DNA of 64,000 bases from Acidobacteriota bacterium (GTDB taxonomy: Bacteria; Acidobacteriota; Terriglobia; Bryobacterales; Bryobacteraceae), in contig JAFDVS010000048.1 of NCBI GenBank assembly GCA_018268935.1, positions 28,113 to 92,112 on the forward strand. The letters are read 5' to 3'. This document shows, piece after piece, positions 50,313-60,030 of the stretch. The translations under genes were made by a program, and so were the position numbers. How positions within the stretch are numbered: the first letter of the stretch is position 1; each line of letters opens with the position of its first letter. The notes under the pieces are model-generated. The model made no database searches and was not told the DNA's origin. It worked only from the letters and a program-made list of their open reading frames with translations.

Positions 50313-53044
50313 CTCCGGAGCGGTGGGGAGAAGTGGAACGCATCTATCAAGGCGCGATGGGGATCGCGGAGGGAGCGGAGCGGGAAGCGTTTGTGGAGCG
50401 GGAGTGCGGCGGCGACGGCGGATTGCGCGACGAGGTGCTTTCCCTGATCGCGCATAGCGGACACAGCGTGAGCATCCCATCGATCGTAGGCGGCGTCGCG
50501 GCGTTGATGACGAAGGGTGAGGCAGAGGTGAGTGTGGGGGAGAGAATCGGCGCCTACCGGATTACGGGAGTGGTGGGCCGTGGCGGGATGGGGGTGGTGT
50601 GCAAAGCAATCCGCGACGATGATGAATTTCACAAGCAGGTGGCGATCAAGCTGGTGAAGCGGGGAATGGATACGGCGCTGTGGACGGCGCGTTTTCAGGC
50701 GGAGCGGCAGATACTGGCGGGACTGGAGCATCCCGGGATTGCGCGGCTGCTCGATGGCGGCGCGACGGCGGAGGGACGCCCGTACTTTGTGATGGAGTAT
50801 GTGGACGGGATTCCGATCATTGACTACTGCGAACAGAAGTCGCTGGGGGTGCCCGAGCGGCTGCGGTTGTTCCGGCAGGTGTGCGAATCGGTGCAATACG
50901 CACATGCGAATCTGGTCATTCACCGCGATCTGAAGCCGCAGAATATTCTGGTGACGGCGGAGGGGATGCCGAAGCTGCTGGACTTTGGTTTGGCGAAGGT
51001 GCTGGACACGGCGAGTGAACAGGCAAAGCAGTCTTACACGGTGTTGGGGGCGGCGATGTTCACGCCGGACTTTGCCAGTCCGGAGCAGGTGAAGGGCGTG
51101 CGCGCCGGGACGGCGGCGGATATTTACTCGCTGGGGGCGGTGCTGTACCTGATGCTGACGGGGGTGAAGCCGCACCGGCTGAAGGAATACACGCCGGCGG
51201 AGATTGAGCAGGCGATTTGCGCCGCGCCGCTGGAGGCGCCGAGCAAGGTTGCGCCGCGACTGGCGAAGGATCTGGACAACATCGTGCTGAAGGCGATGCA
51301 CAAGGAGCCGGAGCGGCGTTACGCGAGCGTGGAGCATTTCTCGCAGGATATCGGGCGCTATCTGGATGGGTGGCCGGTGGAGGCGCGGGGGGACCGGTTT
51401 CTCTACCGGGCGGGGAAGTTTCTGTCGCGCAATAAGTGGAGTTCGGCGGCGGCGGGGTTTGCGGTGTTGTCGTTGTGCGCGGGATTGTGGGCGACGGCGT
51501 ACCAGGCGCGGCGTGCGGAACGGCGGTTTGAGCAGACGCGGAAGCTGGCGAAGGTGTTTCTATTCGATCTGAATGACCGGATACGGGGGTTGCAGGGGTC
51601 GACGGAGACTCGGAAGTTTGCGATCGAAACGGGGCTGGAGTATTTGGCGGCGTTGGAGAAGGAAGGAGGCGGGGATAGGGAACTGATGGCTGAGCTGGCG
51701 CAAGGGTACACGAGGATTGGGGACTTGCAGGGCAATCCCACGCAGAGCAATCTGGGAGATGCGGAAGCAGCGCTGGCGAGTTACGGGAAAGCGGCGGCGA
51801 TTCTGGAACGGATTGGGGGGCCAATGACCGCAGGACTGCGGCTGTCGCTGGCGGATGCCCATGCGGGGATGGGGGAGGTGCATGGGGGGCGCGGGAGGGC
51901 CGAGGAATCGGTGGCGGCGCTGCGCAAGGCGCTGGCCGTGCTGGAACCGGTGGAGGAGAGCGGCAACCAACGGGTGATGCAGTCGGTGGCGCACATTCAC
52001 AACGGAATCGCACGGGCGTTGAACCGGGCGGCGGACATTGACAATCAGGTAGTGCACGCGGAGAAAGCGCTGTCGGCATACCGCAGGCTGGCGGAGGCGG
52101 AGCCGGACAATCAGGTATTTTTATCCGAGTTGTCGGTGGCGCACCGATTTCTGGGCACGGCGTTGGAGAAGAGAGGCCGGAGGGAAGCGGCGCTGCGGGA
52201 ATACAGGGCGGCGCTGGAGATTCGCCGGAAGCTGGTAGCGAGTCATCCGGATGATGCAAGGCACCGGCGGAACCTGATGCTGGCGTACAGCCTGTTTGGG
52301 GATTCGCTTCGCAGCCGGGTCCATGGGGAAGCGGACAATGCGGGAGCGCTGGCACACTATCGACCAATGCTGGAGATTGCGGAAGCGCAGGCGAGCAATG
52401 ACGCCAAGGACAGGCGTACCCTGTCGGATCTGAGCCAGAGCCTGATCCGCATGGGGGTAACGCTGGCGGAGTTGAAGCGCTTTGGGGAAGCGGATGCCGT
52501 GCTGCGGCGGGCGCTTGGTCTGGTGGAGAATCTGATGGCGGCCGATGGGCACAATCTTGTGCTGCGCGGGGACCGCAGTTTCGTGAAGGAACGGCTGGCG
52601 AATTCTTTGTTGCAGCAGAACCGGTTTGCGGAGGCGCTGCGGTATTCGCGCAGCGCGGTGGAGGAAGCCGAGTCGTTGCTGGCGGATGCTCCGAAGAGCG
52701 GAGAATCGTTGACGCGGATGTTTTCCGCCTCCGGGGTGCATGTGCGGGCGCTGGCGATTGGCGGTGACCGGGACCAAGTGGCGGCGTGGTCGCGCAAGAT
52801 TGAGGATCAGGTGGCGCGGATGGATGGGGCGAAGGTATCGAGCCGGGTGATCTGGGTGATGGCAGCCGACGCACTGACGGGGGCAGCGGAGGCCAATGAG
52901 CGGCTGAAGGGGCGGGAACGCGCCTGCGAGTTGTCGTGGAAAGCAGCGGAGCGCTGGAGGCAGATTCGCGGGCCGGAGGGGACTCCGCCGGTGAGCGCGG
53001 AGAAGCTGTATCGAGATTGTCCCGCGAGGCAGGCAAAGAAATAA
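50309..53044 (+). CDS. Ser/Thr protein kinase with TPR-like sensor region
   Basis: 911 residues from ATG 50309, overlapping the sigma stop by 4 bp. PknB/Hanks kinase domain about 80-350: Gly loop GRGGMG (90-95), VAIK lysine 114, HRDLKPQN (HRD 205-207), DFG 225-227. A transmembrane helix is at about 390-410 (SAAAGFAVLSLCAGLWATAY). The large extracytoplasmic part is made of helical TPR-like repeats (GDAEAALASYGKAAAILERI, AEESVAALRKALAVLEPVEE, REAALREYRAALEIRRKLVA, AEALRYSRSAVEEAESLLA-like). It likely senses partner proteins and phosphorylates the sigma factor or other targets. Confidence 0.93.
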   Translation: MTPERWGEVERIYQGAMGIAEGAEREAFVERECGGDGGLRDEVLSLIAHSGHSVSIPSIVGGVAALMTKGEAEVSVGERIGAYRITGVVGRGGMGVVCKAIRDDDEFHKQVAIKLVKRGMDTALWTARFQAERQILAGLEHPGIARLLDGGATAEGRPYFVMEYVDGIPIIDYCEQKSLGVPERLRLFRQVCESVQYAHANLVIHRDLKPQNILVTAEGMPKLLDFGLAKVLDTASEQAKQSYTVLGAAMFTPDFASPEQVKGVRAGTAADIYSLGAVLYLMLTGVKPHRLKEYTPAEIEQAICAAPLEAPSKVAPRLAKDLDNIVLKAMHKEPERRYASVEHFSQDIGRYLDGWPVEARGDRFLYRAGKFLSRNKWSSAAAGFAVLSLCAGLWATAYQARRAERRFEQTRKLAKVFLFDLNDRIRGLQGSTETRKFAIETGLEYLAALEKEGGGDRELMAELAQGYTRIGDLQGNPTQSNLGDAEAALASYGKAAAILERIGGPMTAGLRLSLADAHAGMGEVHGGRGRAEESVAALRKALAVLEPVEESGNQRVMQSVAHIHNGIARALNRAADIDNQVVHAEKALSAYRRLAEAEPDNQVFLSELSVAHRFLGTALEKRGRREAALREYRAALEIRRKLVASHPDDARHRRNLMLAYSLFGDSLRSRVHGEADNAGALAHYRPMLEIAEAQASNDAKDRRTLSDLSQSLIRMGVTLAELKRFGEADAVLRRALGLVENLMAADGHNLVLRGDRSFVKERLANSLLQQNRFAEALRYSRSAVEEAESLLADAPKSGESLTRMFSASGVHVRALAIGGDRDQVAAWSRKIEDQVARMDGAKVSSRVIWVMAADALTGAAEANERLKGRERACELSWKAAERWRQIRGPEGTPPVSAEKLYRDCPARQAKK

Positions 53045-53128
53045 GCAGATTTTGGTGAGCGATTTTTTCTTCTCTTGCGCAATACAGTAGGAGCCCGGAA
53101 AAGACCGGGCCGGCGAAGGGAGGGAAAG

Positions 53129-54061
53129 ATGAAGCTGGGAATCACGGTTTGGATGGCTGGTGCGTTTTTGTGGGTGGCGAATGCGGAGGGCGCGTTGTTT
53201 GTGCGGCCGTACGGGATGCCGTCGACGCATGGGATTTTCGCCATGGCGGCGGCGGGGAACAACACGGGGAACAGCTATAGTCCGTTTGGCGCGAACAATT
53301 ACGCCGTGAATGTGGGGCAGATTGTGACGTCGACGGGATCGACGCCGCAGAGCGCGAGTGCGGTTTGGGCATCGACGGCGCACAATTCGAGCGCGGCGAC
53401 GGCGAGTGCGTCGTTGGGGATGGCGTCGATCACATCGGAGTTCGGGCACGGGGATGCGCCTCCGCAGACGGCTTCGGCGGCGTATGCGGATGCGGGGTGG
53501 TTTGACACGATCACGCTTTCCTCGCCTGGTCTTGATGGATTGCCGGGGCAACTGACGTTCCTGCTGCATTCGGTGGCTACGGTATTTGCGGGGGCGCCGT
53601 ATGGCGGGGCGGGGATCAAGTACACAGCGACTACAAATACGACGCTTGCCGATTTCCGGATGGACGTGGATAAATTCGCGCTGCCTGGGGATCCGCAACT
53701 GGAGACGATTGACGAGTTCCACACGGTGACCTTCAATTTTGTGTGGGGGACGAGCTTTGAATTCATGGTGCGGACGGCGGACCGGGCGACGTTGCGAACA
53801 GTGTTCGGAGGGATGCCGACCGGTTCGATTGGGACGATCCAGCACTCGCTGTATTGGGCGGGGATACTTGGCACGACGGCGGATGGCTCGCCGGTGAGCG
53901 CGTTCTCGATTGCCAGCGAGTCGGGAACGGATTACCGGAATTCGTTTGATCCGGAGGCGCAGACGCCAGAGCCTCAATCGCTGTTGTTGGTGGCGGCAGG
54001 GTTGCTGGGGGCGGCGAGAAGGCGCCGAGTGAGGTTTATGAGCGGCTGGGTGAGGGAATAG
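53129..54061 (+). CDS. PEP-CTERM sorting-domain protein
   Basis: 310 residues from ATG 53129 with a strong GGGAGGG ribosome binding site; leader MKLGITVWMAGAFLWVANAE. The mature part is Ala/Ser/Thr-rich beta structure (GNSYSPFGANNYAVNVGQIV, TATTNTTLADFRMDVDKFAL). It ends QTPEPQSLLLVAAGLLGAAR then RRRVRF, a PEP-CTERM anchor. It lies 8 bp before collagen/endostatin-like paralog 5 on the same strand, so it is likely co-expressed with that array. Confidence 0.85.
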   Translation: MKLGITVWMAGAFLWVANAEGALFVRPYGMPSTHGIFAMAAAGNNTGNSYSPFGANNYAVNVGQIVTSTGSTPQSASAVWASTAHNSSAATASASLGMASITSEFGHGDAPPQTASAAYADAGWFDTITLSSPGLDGLPGQLTFLLHSVATVFAGAPYGGAGIKYTATTNTTLADFRMDVDKFALPGDPQLETIDEFHTVTFNFVWGTSFEFMVRTADRATLRTVFGGMPTGSIGTIQHSLYWAGILGTTADGSPVSAFSIASESGTDYRNSFDPEAQTPEPQSLLLVAAGLLGAARRRRVRFMSGWVRE

Positions 54062-54069
54062 CCGGCGGG

Positions 54070-55239
54070 ATGCCGTTTACCCTGTTGATGACGAACCGCC
54101 TGCTACTGTTTCTTGCCTTTTTTGCCGCGAGTTCCGGGAAAGCACTGGATCTGCCGGTTGCCGCCGATGCGCACGTGGGTGCTTCCGCGACGGCGGCCGG
54201 CACATTGCCGAACCTGGCGATTGGGGGCGGCAGCCGGGCGCTGCTGCGCTTTCACCTGGCGGTGCTGCCGCCGAATCTGAGCCCCAGCCAAGTGGTGAAA
54301 GCCACACTGATGGTGCATGTGAACCGTGTCAGCGTGACGGGTGCGGTGCGCGTGGCGCAGCTTTCCGGGCCCTTTGACGAAATTGCGGTGACACAGGGGA
54401 CGGCTCCGCCGGCGGGCGCCGCGGTGGCACAATTCACGCCTGTGCAGGGGCTGAATCTGATTGACATTACATCCACGGTGCAGCAGTGGGTGACCTCACC
54501 GGGCCTGGCTTTTGGGCTGGATCTTTCCGCCGACCCATCGGGCGCGGCGTCGCTGCTTGTCGACAGCAGGGAGAATACGGCCACGAGTTTTCCGGCGGAG
54601 ATCCGGCTGGTGTTGAGCGGTCCGGCAGGGCCGCAGGGGGCGATGGGGCCGACTGGCGCGACCGGCGCCACGGGGCCGGCCAGCGCAATGAGCCAGCCGC
54701 TGCAAGCTGGATTGTGCGATTTTCTGCGCACGACGAACCGGCCGGTGCCGCCGGGACTGGATTGTTCCACGAAGCTGGTGTTCGTTACGAACAACGTTTT
54801 CCATGGAGACCTGGGCGGCGTGGCGGGCGCCGATGCGGCCTGCAACAGCGAGGCATCGGCACTGGGCCGGCCGGGGACGTACAAGGCTTGGGTGGCGGAT
54901 CTCGGATCGCCGAGCCAGCGGATGACGCAGGCCAACGTTCCTTACGTGCGAGCCGATGGGGTGGTGGTGGCCTACAACTGGGCTGATCTTACGGATGGAT
55001 CGCTGCACAACCCGATCGTTACGACGGCGACGGGCGCGCCGGTGGCCACTGTGTTTCGAGTATGGACGAATGTCACGCCGGGCGGGGGAGCGACGGGGTT
55101 TCAGTTCTGCGGGATGTGGAACAGTTCGATCCCTCTGACGGGCGCGGTTGGGAACCCGCTGGTGACGGACGGGCGCTGGACGAGCGATGGGACTGTGAGT
55201 TGTGCCTCGCAGGCGCGATTGTACTGTGTGCAGCAATGA
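54070..55239 (+). CDS. Secreted DNRLRE/collagen/endostatin-like protein, paralog 5
   Basis: 389 residues (383 from ATG 54088, MTNRLLLFLAFFAASSGKAL, which aligns better with the other leaders). DNRLRE-like part: DLPVAADAHVGASA, LPNLAIGGGSRALLRFHLAV and LLVDSRENTATSFPAEIRLV. Seven Gly-X-Y triplets (GPQGAMGPTGATGATG). C-terminal domain: GADAACNSEASALGRPGTYK-AWV, QFCGMW and SCASQARLYCVQQ. All four endostatin-type cysteines are kept. First gene of the second array. Confidence 0.85.
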   Translation: MPFTLLMTNRLLLFLAFFAASSGKALDLPVAADAHVGASATAAGTLPNLAIGGGSRALLRFHLAVLPPNLSPSQVVKATLMVHVNRVSVTGAVRVAQLSGPFDEIAVTQGTAPPAGAAVAQFTPVQGLNLIDITSTVQQWVTSPGLAFGLDLSADPSGAASLLVDSRENTATSFPAEIRLVLSGPAGPQGAMGPTGATGATGPASAMSQPLQAGLCDFLRTTNRPVPPGLDCSTKLVFVTNNVFHGDLGGVAGADAACNSEASALGRPGTYKAWVADLGSPSQRMTQANVPYVRADGVVVAYNWADLTDGSLHNPIVTTATGAPVATVFRVWTNVTPGGGATGFQFCGMWNSSIPLTGAVGNPLVTDGRWTSDGTVSCASQARLYCVQQ

Positions 55240-55272
55240 AGGGAACCGGCACGGCGCGTCGCCTATGGGGGC

Positions 55273-56439
55273 ATGACACGCTCCATTGTATTTGCATTTC
55301 TCACTCTGGCCGGTAGTTCCGCGATGGCAGTGGATCTTCCGGTGGTTGCCGATGTTCATGTGGGCGCCAATCTCTCGCAGACGGGCACTTTGCCGAACTT
55401 GAATGTTGGCGGCGGGGCTCGGGCGCTGCTGCGGTTTGATCTTGCGGTTTTGCCGGCGGGGCTCAGCCCGAGCCAGGTGGCAAAGGCGACACTGGTGTTT
55501 CACGTGAACCGGGTGGTGACGGCGGGGCCAATCCGGTTGTCGGCGCTGGCAGGGCCGTTTCAGGAGGCGACGGTGGTCCAAGCCAGTGCGCCGCCCGCAG
55601 GGGCTTTGATTGGGCAAGTGAATCCGGTGCAGGGAATCAATCTGGTAGATATTACCGCGCTGGTGCAGCAATGGGTGACATCGCCGGGGGCGGCGTTTGG
55701 GATCGAACTGGCGGCGGATCCGAGTGGATCGGCGGCGCTGCTGATTGACAGCAGGGAGAACACGGCGACTAGTTTTGCGGCCGAGGTGCGAGTGGTGCTG
55801 AGCGGTCCGGCGGGGCCGCAGGGGGTAGCGGGGTTGAATGGAGCGACTGGACCGACGGGGCCGGCTGGAGCCGCGGCGCCATCGGGCGTGCCGGCGCTGG
55901 CCGCGGTTTGCGCATTGTATTTCCGAAACGGAATTGCGGCTCCGGCAGGCATGGAGTGTCCGAAGCTCATCTTTGCCACGCAGTCGAGCTTTTTTGGAAA
56001 TCTCGGCGGGCTTGATGGAGCTGACAATCTTTGCAATAGCGAGGCGGCGCAGGCTGGGCATACGGGGGTGTTCAAGGCGTGGTTGTCCACGGCTACGGTA
56101 TCCGCAGCTTCCCGGATGACGCAATCCAACGGGCCGTATGCCCGGGTGGATGGGGTTGTAGTGGCGGATAATTGGGCTGACCTTACGGATGGGAGTCTGA
56201 AGTCTGCCATTCCGGTTACGCAGTTCGGCGTCTCGCGAGTATTAGAACCTTACACATGGACCAATACGACCGTAGCCGGGGCGAGTGCGGGAGGACCGGA
56301 TTGCAACGGATGGACGGCAACGAACGCTTCGGGCACGCCGCGGGTGGGCACAGTGACGTTCGGTGATCAGAACTGGACGTTATCGCAGACTACGCGTCCG
56401 TGCGCCTTTCCCCAGCGACTGTACTGTGTGCAACAGTAA
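55273..56439 (+). CDS. Secreted DNRLRE/collagen/endostatin-like protein, paralog 6
   Basis: 388 residues; leader MTRSIVFAFLTLAGSSAMA. DNRLRE-like part: DLPVVADVHVGANLSQ, LPNLNVGGGARALLRFDLAV and LLIDSRENTATSFAAEVRVV. Eight Gly-X-Y triplets (GVAGLNGATGPTGPAG). C-terminal domain: GADNLCNSEAAQAGHTGVFK-AWLS, DCNGW and PCAFPQRLYCVQQ. 33 bp after paralog 5. Confidence 0.85.
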   Translation: MTRSIVFAFLTLAGSSAMAVDLPVVADVHVGANLSQTGTLPNLNVGGGARALLRFDLAVLPAGLSPSQVAKATLVFHVNRVVTAGPIRLSALAGPFQEATVVQASAPPAGALIGQVNPVQGINLVDITALVQQWVTSPGAAFGIELAADPSGSAALLIDSRENTATSFAAEVRVVLSGPAGPQGVAGLNGATGPTGPAGAAAPSGVPALAAVCALYFRNGIAAPAGMECPKLIFATQSSFFGNLGGLDGADNLCNSEAAQAGHTGVFKAWLSTATVSAASRMTQSNGPYARVDGVVVADNWADLTDGSLKSAIPVTQFGVSRVLEPYTWTNTTVAGASAGGPDCNGWTATNASGTPRVGTVTFGDQNWTLSQTTRPCAFPQRLYCVQQ

Positions 56440-56507
56440 CGCTTCTTGTGCCGGCTGAAGTGTTTGGCGGAGGGATGTCGCATTCCCGAGTGAGGAGCTA
56501 TCAAACC

Positions 56508-57677
56508 GTGAATCGCTTGTTGTTGCTGATGCTGGCGGCGAGTGCCGCATATGGAATTGATCTGCCGGTGATTGCCGATGTCCACGTAGGGGCGAGCGCC
56601 ACGCAGAGTGGGGCATTGCCGAACTTGCTGGTGGGCGGAGGGAACCGGGCGCTGCTGCGTTTTGATTTATCCGTGCTGCCGGCGGGGCTGAATCCGGCGC
56701 AAGTGATGAAAGCGACGCTCGTGTTTCACGCCAACCGGATTGCGGCGGGCGGGACGATGAAGGTGGCTCCGCTGGCCGGGCCGTTTCAGGAGTTGACGGT
56801 GCTGCAGACGAATGCGCCGCCTGCGGGGACCGGGCCGAGTTTCAGCGTTGTGCCGGGATTGAATCTGGTGGACATTACACCGATCGTGGAGCTTTGGGTG
56901 GCTTCGCCTGCATCGGCGTTTGGAATCGAGTTGTCGGATGCAGGGGGGCCGTCGGCGTCCTCGTCGGGGTCGCCTGGTTTGTCGGTGCAGATCGACAGCA
57001 AGGAGAATACGGCGACTAGCTTTGCGGCGGAGATCCGGGTGGTGTTGAACGGTCCGGCGGGGCCGCAGGGGCTACAGGGGCCGGCGGGAGCAACGGGGCC
57101 GACGGGGCCGGCGGGCGGTGCGAGCACCGCGCTGCAGGCTGGTTTATGCCAAGCGTTGCTGGCGGGGAATTCGCCGGTGCCGGCGGGGCTCGATTGCCCG
57201 TCGAAGCTGGTGTTCGTGAGCAAATTCACCTCGACGGGTGGATTCGGCGGGTTCAGCGCCGCGGATGCGGCCTGCAATAGCGAGGCGGTGACGGCGGGAA
57301 TCAGTGGCGCCTTCAAGGCCTGGTTGTCGGATGGGACGCAATCGGCGGCGAGCCGGATGACGCAATCGACCGTGCCATACCGGCGTAGCGATGGGGCACT
57401 GGTGGCTTACAACTGGGCGGATCTGACAGACGGCACGTTACACAATCCGATTATCAAGACTGCGGCGGGAGTCGAGATTGGCGCGCCGTTGGTCGCCTGG
57501 ACGAATACGGCGCCGAATGGCGGGGTGCAGGGGGGCTCGCACTGCAACAACTGGAGTGCAAATTCGGGGCCTACGCTGGGGCAGGGAGGCAATCCGACAT
57601 TTACGAACTCCGGATGGACCAACTCTACCGTCGCGACTTGCGGCATCGGCGGGCGTCTGTACTGCATCCAGCAGTAG
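56508..57677 (+). CDS. Secreted DNRLRE/collagen/endostatin-like protein, paralog 7
   Basis: 389 residues if the GTG at 56508 is used. That start has GAGGAG about 10 nt upstream and gives a leader (NRLLLLMLAASAAYG) matching the paralogs; an ATG at 56475 would add 11 polar residues. DNRLRE-like part: DLPVIADVHVGASA, LPNLLVGGGNRALLRFDLSV. About seven or eight Gly-X-Y triplets (GLQGPAGATGPTGPAG). C-terminal domain: AADAACNSEAVTAGISGAFK-AWLS, HCNNW and TCGIGGRLYCIQQ. It has a Ser-rich insert (GGPSASSSGSPGL) not seen in the others. Confidence 0.83.
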   Translation: MNRLLLLMLAASAAYGIDLPVIADVHVGASATQSGALPNLLVGGGNRALLRFDLSVLPAGLNPAQVMKATLVFHANRIAAGGTMKVAPLAGPFQELTVLQTNAPPAGTGPSFSVVPGLNLVDITPIVELWVASPASAFGIELSDAGGPSASSSGSPGLSVQIDSKENTATSFAAEIRVVLNGPAGPQGLQGPAGATGPTGPAGGASTALQAGLCQALLAGNSPVPAGLDCPSKLVFVSKFTSTGGFGGFSAADAACNSEAVTAGISGAFKAWLSDGTQSAASRMTQSTVPYRRSDGALVAYNWADLTDGTLHNPIIKTAAGVEIGAPLVAWTNTAPNGGVQGGSHCNNWSANSGPTLGQGGNPTFTNSGWTNSTVATCGIGGRLYCIQQ

Positions 57678-57680
57678 GCT

Positions 57681-57703
57681 CCGCTTGCTGACGCGCGCGG
57701 CTC
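57681..57703. repeat. 23-bp REP-like element, copy 3
   Basis: Identical to the copy at 22388-22410. It lies 3 bp after the paralog 7 stop, between convergent genes. Confidence 0.7.
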
Positions 57704-57710
57704 TGAAACA

Positions 57711-59930
57711 CTAGCGGCGGGCGAGGCAGAGGCCGGCGACGAGAATCAGGCCGAGCGCGGTGAGGGCTGCGCCGTAGTAGACGGTGCGGGGACGGAAGCG
57801 GAAGTCGATGCGATGATTGCCGGCTTCGACGACGACGCCGCGGAAGACGCCGTAGGCTTCCCAGATGCGGGCCGGGTTGCCGTCGATGGTGGCTTGCCAG
57901 CCGGGGTACATCGTTTCGCTCAGGATCACCATTCCTCTGCAGGCCATGGTTGCGTCGATGGCGACGTGATCGGTGTCGTGCTGGCGGATTGCGACCGTGT
58001 CGGCGGCGGCGCAGGTTTCCAGTTGCGGGGGATTTTCGAGGAATAGCGCGGTCTTTGCGAGATCGACGTTGGCGTCCTGTATGTGAATGCGCATCCAGGC
58101 GGAGTCGTCGACCTTTTTCGTGTCGTGGACGGAACGGGCGCGGGGGAGATAGCCGGGATTTTCGAATACCTTCACACCACTCGTGCCGGTGAATACTTCC
58201 TTCTGGCCGGGCTTGTCGGGCTTCATGCCGATGAAGTGGGTGATGCTGTAGAGGCTTTGCGTGCGCTGGGTGTGGAGCTCGTGCTCCATATGCTGGCGGT
58301 TGACTCCGGCGACGTAGCCGTGGAGCATGTCGATGCCGTGCCAATCGCCGAAGTTGCTGCCGATGGTCTGATCGTCGACGACGACGCGAAGCGGGCCGAG
58401 GTGTTTCTGATTTTTCAGGAATTCGACAATATCGGCGTGTTCGGTGAGGGATTTGGTGAATTTGTTCCCATCCTTGGCGGTGACATCGTTGTAGAGGGCT
58501 GGGGCGGCTCCGGTGAGTTCGATCAGGGTGAGGGACACAAGGCCGGCTGCGACGATGCCTCGGGTGAGCGCTCCGCGCTGCCAGGCGGCGAGCAGGACCG
58601 CGGCGGCGATGGAGACACCGGCGGCGAGGAAGAGGCGATCGTCCACTTCCGTTTTTGCCTGGCTGATGGCGAAGCAGAGGATGAGCAGCAGGACGCCGAA
58701 GCCGAGGAGCCAGCGGCGGAGCGCGGCGATGGCGGGGGAAAGCGAATCGCGGAGGATGGTGTCGAGGCCTATGGCGGCGAGGATGGCAAGGGCGAACGAG
58801 AGGACGAGTGTGCCGCGGGAAGGGATGCGGGCCTTGTCCACCACGGGAAGGATGGAATACATGATGCCCTGGAGCGGGGTGTTGGCGCCGAGCGAGTACA
58901 CGATGGAGCCGGCCATGATTGCCGTGGCGATGCGGACGGCTTGATTGGACCAGCGGGCGGCGATGGCGAAGAGGGTAAGGGCGACGGCGATGCAGCCGAT
59001 GAAGGGGCTGGAATCGGCGTAGTTGCCGACGGCGGGAAGGAAGGTGGCGAGCAGGCCTTTGGCGGGAAGCGAGTAGAGTGCGCTAACGGAGTAAGGGATC
59101 TTGTCATCCCATTTGACGCTGTTTTCGAGGCCGACCCAGCGCACGGCCATGCGGCCGAATTCGAAGGTGGGGAGTGTTTGCACCGCTCCGATCAAGAACA
59201 TTGTCAGACCGTAGACAGCGGCGGGCAGGATCAGCCGGCGATTGCGCGCGGCGAACCAGAGCCAGAGGAGGCCGCTCATCAAGGTGAGCAGAATCGGGAT
59301 TTCGTGGTGGCCGCTGAGCCAGGCGATGCCGAGAAACAGCCCGGCGAGCGCGGCGTTGGAGTACGGGCGGCTGCCTTGGGCGGCGCGGAGAATAAAGAGA
59401 AGGATGAGCGGGGCCCAGATGCCTCCATTGATGACGTCGATCCAGGCGACGGATCCGACGAAGCCGCCGTAGCCGAATACTGCGCCACAGAAGAGCGAAG
59501 CGGCATAGCTCAGGCCGATGTCGCGGGCGAGCCAGAAGGCGAACAAGGCGCCGAGGAAATGGATGGCGGCCCAATAGTAGTTCAACTGGGCGAACTTCAT
59601 GTAGCCATCGCGCATCGGGGTGAGTTCGAAGAGGAGGTTGAGCGGGAAGAGGAGACCGGGTTGTGTTTGGCCGATGAGGGGTTGGCCGGTCCAGATGTGC
59701 GGATCCCAGAGGGGGAAATTGCCATGGAGGCGGATCTCGCGCATCTGGAACTGGATGCGGGGGATCTCGAGGTAACACATGTCGGGGTGATCGAACCAGT
59801 TGTACTGGCGGGTGAGGGTAAGCTTCCAGTAGAAACCTACCGTCATGAGAAGCAGGAAAAGAACCATGAGGGCGTGCTTTGCTTTGCCCTTCCATGGTGC
59901 TTTGAGAGCAATGTGGTGGTTTTCAGCCAT
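57711..59930 (-). CDS. YfhO-like polytopic membrane protein
   Basis: 739 residues. The N-terminal segment HALMVLFLLLMTVGFYWKLT, then FDHPDMCYLEIPRIQFQ and NFPLWDPHIWTGQPLIGQTQ, are typical of YfhO/GT-C-type membrane proteins. About a dozen membrane helices run to residue 450. A soluble extracytoplasmic part then includes VFENPGYLPRARSVHDTKKV and LSETMYPGWQATIDGNPARI, the conserved YfhO C-terminal pattern. The protein ends in a final helix (YGAALTALGLILVAGLCLAR). YfhO-type proteins are linked to glycosylation of teichoic acids or other surface glycans; here the substrate is unknown. Transcribed toward array 2, separated by a REP-like element. Confidence 0.85.
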   Translation of the reverse strand: MAENHHIALKAPWKGKAKHALMVLFLLLMTVGFYWKLTLTRQYNWFDHPDMCYLEIPRIQFQMREIRLHGNFPLWDPHIWTGQPLIGQTQPGLLFPLNLLFELTPMRDGYMKFAQLNYYWAAIHFLGALFAFWLARDIGLSYAASLFCGAVFGYGGFVGSVAWIDVINGGIWAPLILLFILRAAQGSRPYSNAALAGLFLGIAWLSGHHEIPILLTLMSGLLWLWFAARNRRLILPAAVYGLTMFLIGAVQTLPTFEFGRMAVRWVGLENSVKWDDKIPYSVSALYSLPAKGLLATFLPAVGNYADSSPFIGCIAVALTLFAIAARWSNQAVRIATAIMAGSIVYSLGANTPLQGIMYSILPVVDKARIPSRGTLVLSFALAILAAIGLDTILRDSLSPAIAALRRWLLGFGVLLLILCFAISQAKTEVDDRLFLAAGVSIAAAVLLAAWQRGALTRGIVAAGLVSLTLIELTGAAPALYNDVTAKDGNKFTKSLTEHADIVEFLKNQKHLGPLRVVVDDQTIGSNFGDWHGIDMLHGYVAGVNRQHMEHELHTQRTQSLYSITHFIGMKPDKPGQKEVFTGTSGVKVFENPGYLPRARSVHDTKKVDDSAWMRIHIQDANVDLAKTALFLENPPQLETCAAADTVAIRQHDTDHVAIDATMACRGMVILSETMYPGWQATIDGNPARIWEAYGVFRGVVVEAGNHRIDFRFRPRTVYYGAALTALGLILVAGLCLARR

Positions 59931-60030
59931 CGGCCGGAAGTGGCCATCTTAGCACATCCAATTGAAAAACAAAGAGATGGCGAATGGTACGGGAATTGCC
60001 TATGAGGATGGCGTGGAAGGAGAACCGGCC

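Noticed and set aside
51060..53036. 658-residue open frame antisense to the Ser/Thr kinase
   Set aside because: Pro/Ser/Ala-rich shadow of a conserved kinase/TPR gene.
58083..60005. 640-residue open frame antisense to the YfhO-like gene
   Set aside because: Acidic, Gly-rich shadow frame; the minus-strand gene has clear membrane helices and family motifs.
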